A stretch of 64,000 nucleotides of DNA from Laburnicola sp. R22_1. Its lineage: Eukaryota > Ascomycota > Dothideomycetes > Pleosporales > Didymosphaeriaceae. Location of the stretch: contig JACONQ010000009.1 in assembly GCA_014281115.1 (NCBI GenBank), positions 2,418,001 to 2,482,000 of the forward strand. The letters are read 5' to 3'. The stretch's first letter is position 1; each line of letters begins with the position of its first letter. Below the pieces are notes generated by a model. The model ran no database searches, had not been told where the DNA came from, and saw only the letters and a program-made list of their open reading frames with translations. Below, one piece after another: positions 23,427 through 34,009 of the stretch. Both the position numbers and the translations under genes were made by a program.

Positions 23427-26400
23427 CAGGGCTTCCAACGTAGCGTAGTACGGCGTACAACTACGGCCCGTAGCGATCACGTGAGCCGTACGTAATACGC
23501 TCTGCCCTAGGCTGTAGCGTAGCGTAGTTTGTATACGTTTTACGCCATAGTACAGCTATATAATAGCATCTTTTAGAGATTTTAACACGTAATTTAGGTG
23601 TTTTTAAGTCGCGATTTTGGTGTTTTAGAGAGCTGTTTTAGGCTGTTTTTACGCCCTTTTTAGTGTAGTACGCGCTCGGATCGCAAGGACGTCTAATAGG
23701 CGTTTATTATAGCAAATTTTGCAGTGCTCCTTTATACTCCTTTTGCAATAACCTATTAACTTTTGCCCACAATATGCCGCGTAATACACAGTCCCAGGCC
23801 TCGCAATCATCTCAAAGTACTCTTAATTATCGCCCACACCATGCCACTGTGTCAAAAAGGCTCGCTGCCACCACCGCCGCCATCAACGCACTGCCTTTGT
23901 TAGGTAAGTCGTCTCAGTCCCAGTCGCGTAAGGGCACCTTAGGTACTCCGACGCCCGTACAAAGGAGCCACATATAGCATCCAGAGCTCTATTCTAGGGA
24001 GCTCTTTAACGTTAATTAGCGCTATATTTAGCACGGCAGCTGTCGCCTCAAGCCTGGCCATATTAGGTACCAGGTCCGCCACAAAGGCCAGCTCAAAGGC
24101 AAGCGCGATCTGGCTACAATTTGGCAATATAGAGCTGAGCTAGAGTCCCTAGAGGATAACATAGTTAGTAAGAACTCGTACTAGCTTTACAGGGACTATC
24201 ACCTTAATAGAAAGTCCCCCAATTATTAGAAGGTTAACAGTACAACTCATGTCAAACAACACCTTAAAAAGGTGCACCTAATCAATCCCAATACTAGGTT
24301 GCTACCCACTGTGGCAACTATACAGCCTAAGAGTCCTTTTGCAGCTGCCACCAGGGCAAGATCTGCTATATCCCATTCGCCGTGGCAAGAAGAGGAGTTA
24401 CAGAGCGCCTTTATTAACTAGGTTATCATAGGGGATCTTAGCTTTAAAATAGCGACTTCGGCGGCCACCCAGGGCCTTATAACATAGAATCGAACCAACC
24501 TTTTGCGCGCACTACCAAGCAGCCCCACAACACTAGCAAAATATATACAAAGTAGTATAGTAAAGCAAAAGAAGGAGGTTACAAAGCTTTTGCGCTTTTT
24601 GTAGAGTAAAATTAGCATAAGTTGTAATATATAGACGTCTCCAAACAATATAAGCTTTCTTAGAGTTGTCGCTCACTTTGTTAGTAAGATTGTTTTTCCA
24701 CTCCAGATCCCTATTAATAAGCGTATTTTTCACAGTAACTCACAGTGATTTAGATGCAAAACACCAACAACTCAACCTACTTATTAGCTTTCGCAACCTT
24801 TTTAGGGACTATACAGCAGCTGCGCAAGCCCAGCTTATACTCCAGGTAATTAGGAAGTACGAATTTAAGTTAAAACTCCACTGTTTTGTAGGTAACAATG
24901 CCAGCAATAACAGCACTAGATTCATCAAGTACCTACGCAACAAAACTAGCCTCAACATTAGAAATCAACACTATATACGCTGCGCGAGTCATATAATCAA
25001 CCTGATTGTTAAAGCTCTTATTTACAGCAACAGAGTAAGCAATTTCAAAGCTAAGCTTGCCCACGCGTCGCCCCAGAAGCAATATCAATTATACCGAAGG
25101 CATAAAGTCATTAGGAAACTCCATAATTTTATAAACGCAGTATGCGTCTCATATAAACATCGTAAGCTTTTCTATATAATATAACAATCGCTCGACGACA
25201 ACAACGCGTTATGGACCTTTAGCACCCTTAATTTAATCCAGAACAGCAGGATTAGGTGGCACAGCGTTTATCTTATGCTGTTACGCTACTATAAGCTTAA
25301 GGATCTAATTCAAAAGTTTATACAACGCGCCCACAACATTAACAGTCTCCCAGAGGTCCCTAGCGGCAACAACAACAACGTTAACAGGCCCCGCGAGTAC
25401 AACCCTATACATAACTAATTAACAGACAATAATTAGAAGGAGGTCTACGCAATTATACAGGTCTTACAAGAGTTTTATAAGATATACAAGGCTTTAAAGG
25501 GTGCCACCAGTATCAGCAAATTTAGGTCTCTCTGGCAGACAATTGTTAACTTATAATAAGTTTACAAGTCGCTCACTAAGCGCATACATAAAATTAATGG
25601 CTATATACAGTTGCCTTATCTTGTTAAAGGTGTTACGCTTACGCAGCAGAAGCTTAATATATACTTTGTTAAAATTATTATAGATCTAAACCTATCTCTT
25701 TACTATGTGGCCACCGCGTTACACCCACAGCTCTATATCGCCTAGTTTAAGGACTACTAGAAAAGGCACCCTAAGTGGCATTAAAAAGCTAATCGCTTAC
25801 TGCGCCATATATTTAAGGCGTATATTAACGCCAAAAAGGACGACGTTAAGCTACCTAGGTCCCCCCTAATGTCGCGTAAGGTACCTGGGGCTTATAAGGG
25901 CAACACGCAGAGGGCTTAAACAATAAGCGTAGATCCTATACTCCTTACTAGCAACAAGTCTTATAAACGTTATAAGCGTATAACGCAGCTTAATAAGTAC
26001 TTAGACAATTTGCAAAGGGACCTCAGCAGCGATAATAAAAAGTTAATACAACTTATGGACAACCCACACCGTTAGTAGGTTAAAGTAGGCCAAAAACGTT
26101 ACCCAATCCTCTATAAAATGGCTATAGATCACCTCTCTGTGCCCTGTACGTCCTGTAATTATGAGAGGTGTTTTAGCTCCGCTAAACGTACAATTATATG
26201 CAATTTCAATAGTCTTATAGGCTGTACAATTAAGGCCTTACAGTTACAGAAGAATTGGCTAGGTAGAGGGGTTGTTAAAAGCAATCTCACAAGCCTTACA
26301 AAGGTGATCTTCAAAAGGGAAGCCTTATTAACGACCTTAACACCAAAAAAAACGACGGATTACCTAATTAGGAAATCACGCCCTACTACGGGGCGTAGGG

Positions 26401-26540
26401 GGATTTTACGGAGCGTACTACGGTTACGGACCGTATTTTGACATCTCCGGGGGCTCCCGTACGTACTGGGCTCTCATACGGGCCGTAGCGTAGAGCGATG
26501 GGGGTCCACCGTACCGTACTACGCTACGTTGGAAGCCCTG
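23427..26540 (+). mobile_element. hAT-superfamily DNA transposon inserted in the MYND gene
   Basis: 3114 bp with inverted ends CAGGGCTTCCAACGTAGCGT / ACGCTACGTTGGAAGCCCTG (at least 25 bp perfect) and an 8-bp duplication. CGTAGC/TACGG words recur subterminally. The interior is moderately RIP-mutated. Confidence 0.95.
23774..26441 (+). pseudogene. hAT transposase remnant
   Basis: Begins MPRNTQSQASQSSQSTLNYR. A zinc-finger-like region with THVKQHLKKVH lies near 24240. The DDE/RNase H core is visible as LHCFVGNNASNNSTRFI and RCASHIINLIVKAL (24870-25020), with the expected acidic residue changed to N. The C-terminal dimerisation region is MAIDHLSVPCTSCNYERCFS...KALQLQKNWL (26118-26265). Many TAG/TAA stops interrupt it; inactive. 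Confidence 0.9.
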
Positions 26541-26548
26541 GTCCCAAT
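26541..26548 (+). repeat. 8-bp target-site duplication, right copy (hAT)
   Basis: GTCCCAAT, same as 23419-23426. Confidence 0.93.
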
Positions 26549-28356
26549 CGACGATAGCTGAGGCGCTTATCCGATGAATGACAGCCGACAAGCTGGCCCT
26601 CGTGTATAATTTGAACGTAGAAAATTCCTTCATGACTAAAATACTCGGGGATTCCCCGAGAATCTGTTGCTGGCTTGCGAGGCTCTCGTCCTGGAACATC
26701 TCCAGGTACATATGGAAGCACAAGTTAGCGAGATCTTGGGGCTCAAATCGGACGTGGCAAAGGTTTAACGGCTTCCAGAGAATGATATGCCCAGATAGAA
26801 GCCTAATGAACGACTCTCCTTGCTTCATATCCCTCGACACCGATTCCTGTACATGCCACGTCGCGGTCGTATTTGACCAGTGCTGGACAGGACTCAGTCC
26901 GAAAAGCATAGCATGGGTGGTCAGATCGCCACACAGTAAGACTTTTGCTGAAGCTGCGACATTGCCCTCCTTGGGAATCAGGAACGCTGTACGCAGGTAG
27001 AACATGCTCCTGCATCAGAAGCGGTCCTGCAGCAGCCATGACATTCAGAATACCGAGGTGGTCCATCAGATTGGAAGTATCGATCACGTTGAAAAGCATA
27101 GGTGCAGACGCCCTTTCAGCATAGTCGACTGAGTCCAGAGTCAACAGTGAGAATTCCCATGAGTTTCGGTAGAAGTTCGCCGAGGTGCTCGCTCCGTGAA
27201 CTCGACGATGTCGGAGAACGTGGCAGAAGGCAATAGCGTCCGCATGAACAAAACGGACCGTACAGTTGTCGACAACTCCTCGAAACGCAGTGCACCACTT
27301 CTCAAACTGGAGTTGAGCAATTTCCCAGATTTTCGACACTCCATCCGGATGAAATGGGGAGTCGGCGGCTAGTTGTACGTATGCAGTTGCAAGATGGAAA
27401 CCTAGAAGAGGATCTGTGACGTAATGGAGGGTCTTATTGGGTCGCGAATGAACAAACATGGGGTTAGCAATCCTTGACTTGCTAAGGAACTTCTTGTCGT
27501 CGGTAATACAGCCGGTCTTCCAGAATATTTTATGTCCTATTGACGCATCCATGGCCTTCTCAAGCAAAGGCGCCGTAGAGCGAAGGACGTTCAAACAGAT
27601 ACCGCCACCGAACTCCCGAGTCGCGAAATCCTTAGCCCTCTCCCAGGTGCTCTTGAGTTTGTGTTGTAGGTGCTGATGTTCAACGCTCTGACTAGCATCA
27701 ACAGCGTAAAGCTTCCACAGCTTCACCACATTCTGGAGTGTGGTGGAATCGCAAAACCTGATGAGACGCCCATATGGCCCATTGTTCCAAGCCTCGATAG
27801 AGTTGCCGTAACTTAGGAGTTTGTTCGCCTGTGCGCACAGGTATGAAAATGAACTCGCGTCGAGGAAGATGTGATAGTAGATATTCCACAGAAGCAGCGT
27901 GCTGGTTCCATCTTTATCGTCGATGATAAGCGTCAAGGCAATGATGTTACGAGCTAGAATCTCGTCTTCTAGGTCACAACACGTGAAGTCAAGTTTTCTG
28001 CCATCTGTGTCCGATATTAGTTGTCTTGTAATGGTTCGCTGATCGAACTGCTGCGTACTTGTACCAGCACCAGCGTATGCGGTAAAGAGAATATTGCGAA
28101 TGTCACCACAGCCGAGTAACAGCAGTGTGGCATCGCTGTCGGGTGGAAGATTCTGCGTAAGACAGACGGCTGGCGTGTTCCCCACCGGATAAAAGTAGGG
28201 GTTGTTGACGATGAAGTTGTGCATGAGCGACATTTTCGCGGTTAGTTGACTACGTAAACGAAGAGTGGTAGAGTTGAAATATCGGGGAGGAGGAAGAGTT
28301 GTTTGTGGCTCCACGGGCGCCTGCATTTGCGCCAACCTGTTTTCGGCCGCAAACAT

Positions 28357-29299
28357 TCACTCCAACTGTGTATCGCCCATCCTGGGGTAACACACAGTAC
28401 TCAAACTCTTTTTGAGCGCATAAATATGATCGAAAAATGTTTCAGATCCATCTATCTAGAAGCCACATTTAGCTAGTTGTCCGCATGGTTGAAGGCGAAG
28501 ACTTACCCGCTCCTTAGTTCCGCTTCCTAGATATTTCCCGATGCAAAATTCTTCCAGTGGAGTTCACTCATGAAGTAAGATCCGCAGAACAGGAGATAGG
28601 AATCAGGAGAGATTTAGATGAGTGATTACTTGAATGTAGTTGACTAGTACAACAGTAATCTGTGAGAACAGAAAGGGCGAGAAAAGAAACCCAAAAGAGC
28701 CTCTCCTCCCAAGGTTGTAGTCGTAATGAATGTGGAGCGTCGTAGTATGCATAACAACTTCCAGTTTAGCACACGACGTCGTTATGACTTGTACGATTAT
28801 CGTCCCGTTCTCTGGACTTCATTTTCGCCAAAGGTCATTCGAGTTAGAACTTCACTCCAGTGGAGATACCTGGATCAAACAGAGCTCGCAGCATCTGAAT
28901 ATTTTACATTGATGCAAAGTAGTAAATGCGGGAAGTTGGGGTTGATGATGCCTCTGGAGTCCGGCATGTTCGTAAACTGATAGGTCCGGAGTTCAGACCT
29001 GAACGCAGGGCTCGCTGATGATAACTCAAGCAGGCATCACTCCTATTTTGACGTGTGTTGGAAATATCGAGATGAACAAACCACTGGGAAAGACTGCGTC
29101 TCGTTGTCACGGTAGGCGTGGACACTGTGAATGAGGTTCTTCAGGGCATGCGCTAACTACATTGGGTCGGTGGCTTGGCGGCTAAGCGAGGTCGAAATTC
29201 CACACACCACCGCAAGGGCCGCGAAACCATCGACGCCGACAATCTCACGAACGCCCACTCCGAACCACCACCCGCCGTCCTACCCACAGATCCGTCACC
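28357..29299. other. Intergenic between MYND pseudogene and eS21 gene
   Basis: A CATCCTGGGGTAACACACAG core sits about 20 bp upstream of the MYND-gene start (28378-28397). Nothing else recognised; the open frames at 28726-28980 lack support. The last 150 bp are GC-rich and serve as promoter/5' UTR for the ribosomal-protein gene. Confidence 0.5.
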
Positions 29300-29719
29300 A
29301 TGGAGAACGAACGCGGCGAGCTCGTCGACCTCTACGTCCCCCGCAGTTCGTAGACCACAATCCAAATGCAACTAGCTCCATCTAACGAGACTACAGAGTG
29401 CAGCGCCACCGGCCGGATCGTCAAGGCCAAAGACCACGCCGTCCGTAAACACTATTCCAAGATCAATGAGCCCTATCTAACAAGATAGCAGAGTGTCCAG
29501 ATCAGCATCGGCAAGGTCGACGAGAAGTAAGGACTCGCCGAGGTCTCAGTTGGGTATGGAGAGCATTGGGCTGACATGCACAGCGGTCGTTACACCGGCG
29601 AGAACCAAACCTACGCTCTCTGCGGCTTCGTGCGCGCCATGGGCGAGAGCGACGACTCGATGAACAGGCTCACACAAAAGGACGGCTTCCTCAAGGGCGT
29701 CTGGAGCGCGTCGCGGTAA
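29300..29719 (+). CDS. RPS21: 40S ribosomal protein eS21 (S21e)
   Basis: Small-subunit ribosomal protein needed for 40S maturation. Four exons: 29300-29345, 29397-29440, 29492-29526, 29584-29719, joining to 261 bp, 86 residues, the normal family length. The three introns (51, 51 and 57 bp) are GT-AG with matching phases. Donors are GTTCGT, GTCCGT and GTAAGG. The protein reads [20 protein letters not shown], then [20 protein letters not shown], and the highly conserved [17 protein letters not shown], ending [10 protein letters not shown]. No frame damage, so it is very probably functional even though it lies between transposon-rich stretches. The tiny first three exons make it invisible to a simple ORF scan. 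Confidence 0.95.
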
Positions 29720-32233
29720 AGGAATGGCAGAGAGGGTACGTCGAGCCCGGCATATCATCCCCGGAATGCATCGACTGACGGCCGCAGGAGTACCGGATCT
29801 GGGATGAGCGAACAAGGACACGGAATGCATTTCACCTCTACCCGAGGCCTTCTGCTGTTTCATGGGGGGCTATAACGGAGTCACGAATGACGGACATCGG
29901 TTTCTGGCATCAGTACGATGAAATCAACAAAATTCGATCCTAGCTTCTTGCTGGCTCACCATCACTTGTGTGTTCCCCAAAGACGGCCTGTTATCACTGT
30001 GTTCAGTGAGCAATATTCTTGCTTTATTCCGGGAAATGGCGATTGGCTAGGCAACTTATCGAAACAGTACGTCCACATGCAGCCTCGGACTCTTCACCGT
30101 CGTTTGTTCCTTCACGGCATCACCGTTGGTTGGTCTAGTCGTTCCGATACCCTACTCTGGTGAATTGTCCTGCCGAATCACTACCCGCGCCGTCCTTGGC
30201 GTCAGCGCCAGAATCCGCGACCGAGCCGGTCTGCTGGGTCGATGGCAGCCCAAAGGGGAAGACGCTCGAATCACGGCTCGATGTTGCTTCGCCAGCAGGA
30301 CCTGCATTTCATCTATAGGTGCACATGGTCACACCGTTTTCTGTGCGCCAGGTCATCCGCATCGCTGTTCGTTCAGACAGGTCATCATTCCAGGCTGAAC
30401 TACATATGCTTGGGCTCCGATCTAACACAGGACACAGGTTTCGCCCAAGTTCGAACGGTGAAAGCAGTCTGACCGCACATCCAGCGCATACATGTATCCC
30501 TGCTGTCGTTTTCGGTGAATAATCGCTCAACGACCCTTGCCTACCTGCAATCCTTGCGACCTTTGACATTTCTTTTTCTCACGTCATAGCCGTCTGCACT
30601 AGTCTATTCTAACATGTGAACGAATGCAACGCCCCACGTTGTCGCCCCAATGGCTCCCACGCCCTTAGTCCCGAATCCCGATACACCCCACGTCTAACGT
30701 TGCAAACGCGGGTACGGGTACTTAGGGTGGTACCCCACCAAGACAAGACTTGTCCCACGCGATAATCCGCTTCCCCCACGTGGTGTAGCCTTTGACGAAA
30801 ACGTGTTTCCGGATTGCATGGGTGGGCTTGGTCTAGGCTTTGATGAGGAAGCATACGTACGCACACGCACCGTTATCGCGTGTTGGGTTTCTTTGCTTTT
30901 TGGTTTGGGGTTGGTGGCTCGTCGGAATTAAGGCATGTGCAGGTTAAGTGTATTGTGCGGTGTGTCTGTGTGGTGTGGTGTTGGGATGTGGTATTGGGAT
31001 GCGGTGCGTCTGGAGTCTGGGAGTCTGACCGATGAGAGGCCCGAGATGATAGTCAGATGATGCTTGCGTATAACGTACATACATACGTGTAGGGTAGGTT
31101 TGTGGTAGGGTAAAGATAAGCGTCTCCAAGCAAGCGGCGAAAACCTTGGAATCCTATGATAGGATACGGCAGGATGGGATGGGAGGATGTGTTGTTGATG
31201 CTTCACATAGCACAGCATGATATACGTCACCGTCTGACTGATGCTGTGCTCCAGACTGCAGCTTTGAGTTGAGATGACTTTCACCGATCGATGGGTGCGT
31301 GCGGTGGTTTTGGAGTATTGCTTAACCTACCTGAGGTAGGGTAACACAGAATAATACCAGAGCTATTTATACTGGAAGTTAGTCGAGTCTTGGTTCCGCT
31401 AGATAATTATGTAGTTTGGAGATGTAAGATATTTGGGGAAGGAGGTTGGGTTGACGCACTACGCGTATCTTACCCCGGGCCTACCTACGCTGTACTCACC
31501 CGCAGGTGAACGTATCAGCGGCAGCGGCATCACTCAGCATCGGCATCGGCTTCACCGCCGTCGGCACATCAACACCACATCACAAAAGCATTAACACATT
31601 GTAACCCGACCAGGGTGCTCCACGTGCAGCGCGGTCCCCAGGCCGTACCACTATCACCCCGTAGTTGTACCCATCCCTCCCATCCCATTGCGTTGTACCT
31701 GGATACCATATCAGTTCAGTGTAGCTGTTCATGTCTTACCCGCCCGCCACGTTATGCTATGCTATGTTATCTTCGCGCAGCCTCAGCCTCCGCTCACACG
31801 TACACTTACACTTACAATTACTCACACGTACACCAGCTGATCATGATCAGGATCAGTGAGTGAGAAGACACTTGCCATATCACACATCACATCCCATCAT
31901 GCGCGCAGACACACACCTAGATACCTACCTACCTAGCTACATTATCCCATCCTGTCCCGTCTCGTCCTATCCAAGTCACCTTCACCCTGCGACGTGCCTG
32001 CGTACTTCACGTACTTCACCGCCCGTCCCTTCTTTCCCCTCTGTCTTTCCATTCCCCCAAAGACAGACCAGACACAAACCGCACATTAAAAACAAAACCC
32101 CATCCCACCTATCCTGGCAAAACCGCAACCTGAAACTCAAACAAAATGCAAAAAAAGAAAAGAAAAAAAAATCAAGTCAATTAGGTAGAATAGGTAGATA
32201 AAACCAGACCGGAGCCTCCGAAGCCAAAAAGCC
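29720..32233. other. Long intergenic region without a recognised gene
   Basis: About 2.5 kb. Normal GC, scattered short open frames (for example 30126-30398) without recognisable domains. A core-motif relative, GGTAGGGTAACACAG, lies at about 31333. From 31600 to 32200 the plus strand is pyrimidine/CA-rich (CTACCTACCTA, CCCATCCC), the type of sequence found in fungal promoters and UTRs. Confidence 0.45.
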
Positions 32234-32571
32234 GGGACTTGTTCACGGGCATACCAATAAGTAGTAATCGCGGGCATACTAATAAGGGCCTGTATAAGCT
32301 AAGTAGCTAACTACACCCTTATAAAAGGTCTTAGCTTTTTAGAATTTTAAAGAAAGATCAACTTTAAAAGCTATTCTATCTTTAAAAAGTATAGCTTTTT
32401 CTTTAAACTTATATTGTAATAAAGAAAGGCTATCTTTATAAAGATAATATTACTTTTGCAGCAAACTTATCTTAAAAAATAATAGTAAAGTTAGAGGTTA
32501 AAAAGGGCGCCTTATTAGCAAGTTATTAGTATGCCCGCGATTGCTTATTAGTATGCACGTGAACAAGTCCC
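32234..32571. mobile_element. Mutator-like MITE, 338 bp
   Basis: Terminal inverted repeats GGGACTTGTTCACG...CGTGAACAAGTCCC extend imperfectly for about 50 bp (GCATACYAATAAG and CGCGGGCATACTAATAA are present at both ends). A 9-bp direct repeat CAAAAAGCC flanks it (32225-32233, 32572-32580), the length typical of MULEs. The interior is TA-rich with no ORF. Confidence 0.88.
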
Positions 32572-32989
32572 CAAAAAGCCACCCACCAACCAACCAACCA
32601 GCCAGCCAGCCAACCAGACACAAGAGATGAGATGATGATTAGATCCGCCAACCACAATCTGATTGGCCTACACAACCAGCCGAAGTAGGAAGCAATCGCC
32701 TGCTCGGGATACCAAAAGAAAAAAAAAGCCTCATATCATGTTAGATTGTAGGGTGGGGGGAGCGTCGCACAGCTTTTGCTCCACTCAGCCCTACGGCACT
32801 AGCGCAACAGCTGACAACAAGACCCGAATAGATGCATGCAGTTGAAACAACTATACTAAAAAGTTGCGACAACTAAACTAGTAAGTAAGAGTTAAGGTAA
32901 ATAGTTAGGCTAATTAACCTAGTAGTTATTTTAAAAATCTTTTATTTGTTAATAATAATAAGTACTTTTATATATATAAATATATATAA

Positions 32990-33250
32990 TATAAAATAAT
33001 AATAATAATTAAGTAGAAGACTCTATATTTTTTATTATATTCTTTAAGATAAAAGCCTTTATTATTTTACTTCTAAGTAGTTAATTTAATACTACAGTAT
33101 ATAGTTATATATATAAAAACTTTTAGGTAAATTAAATTAATACTATATATATAGCGTTAATTTAATCTACCTAGAGGCAAAATAATAATAACGTTTATTT
33201 TAAATAATATAAGAAAAAAAGCAGAGCCCTCTACTTAGTAATTAAAAAGA
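32990..33250. repeat. Fold-back (long inverted repeat) element, TA-rich
   Basis: Arms converge on about 33150. The inner arms AGGTAAATTAAATTAATACT / ATTAATTTAATCTACCT lie around 33125-33170. Middle arms (CTTCTAAGTAG / CTACCTAGAGG) and outer arms (AATTAAGTAGAAGACTC / CCTCTACTTAGTAATT) extend it to about 250 bp. The right arm recurs, less mutated, at about 63585-63690. Confidence 0.65.
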
Positions 33251-34009
33251 GTATAAAATGATAATCATAATTACACTATAAACCCCTAAGTTTCTAAGAA
33301 TTTTTTAATAGAGGTACTAGTAGTAGTAGAATAAACTTTATAAAGGTAGTAGGGCCAAGAAAGAGAAAAAGAAAAAAGGAGTAACCAAGCTTTTAGTCTG
33401 GTGGGGCTCAGTTGTGCCCACACACACCCGAACGAATACCGCACCGCACCGCAACCTGTTTTTACCGCGACTGACGCGACAATATCCCGCCAACCCACCT
33501 TATTACGAAAACAACACAACAACATTCGGAAAAAAAAAACCCTGTTGTTGTGATATTCGCCACCGCCTTTTTATCCTCAGCATTATTAGCATATAGAGCC
33601 ACATTACAAAATATTGTGTCCGAAGGAAGCCCATCCGAGCCGGACATGCCACCACATGTCAGAGAAAGCTCCCGCAGCAGCCGGCCCGTACCCACGACCG
33701 CCCGCGCCTCAAATACACGTGGCAGAGACCCACGGCGCATGCTGGGGCTTTTGAGAAAAAAAAAAAGAAGCCGCCGCTATCTCGCAGCAGTCCGCAACCG
33801 CAACCGCAATCGTCCATTTCCCTCTTGGCACAACAACCTCGTGTGGCGAGGCGGTGTGACTATGCACCAAGCCGACGTCTTGTGTACCAGCTAATCCAAC
33901 CACCCCATCCCATCCCATCAAGCATTTAAGGCGGGCCATGACCATGACCATGACCATGACCTCGACCCGATGTATGCCCGAGACACCCAAACCCGTGAAA
34001 CCCGTCGCT
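33251..34009. other. 3' flank of RTC1
   Basis: No gene recognised. A short CATGAC tandem (four units, about 33939-33962) lies about 50 bp beyond the RTC1 stop codon. Confidence 0.5.

Larger units (their letters stand above)
21327..28356 (-). pseudogene. DUF4470-like / MYND zinc-finger protein gene split by a hAT transposon
   Basis: Large fungal protein of about 1,300 residues. The N-terminal half (28356-26549) has NNPYFYPVGNTPAVCLTQNL and LLLLGCGDIRNILFTAYAG, as in DUF4470. The C-terminal half runs 23418-22367, then an intron 22366-22318 (GTATGT...TAG), then 22317-21327. It ends in a MYND finger: CFHCG (x12) CSRC (x3) YCSANC (x6) KKEHKKIC, all Zn ligands present. Removing the transposon and one 8-bp duplication joins ...SAIVDWD to PFIDHLVQL in frame. 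A second break is a frame change near 27000 (frames LMQEHVLPAY and TAFLIPKEGN), so the gene is probably decayed beyond the insertion. MYND fingers bind proline-rich partners; the precise role is unknown. Confidence 0.8.

Noticed and set aside
30126..30398. Possible gene between eS21 and the MITE
   Set aside because: 90-codon frame without domain, splice support or codon pattern distinct from its neighbours.
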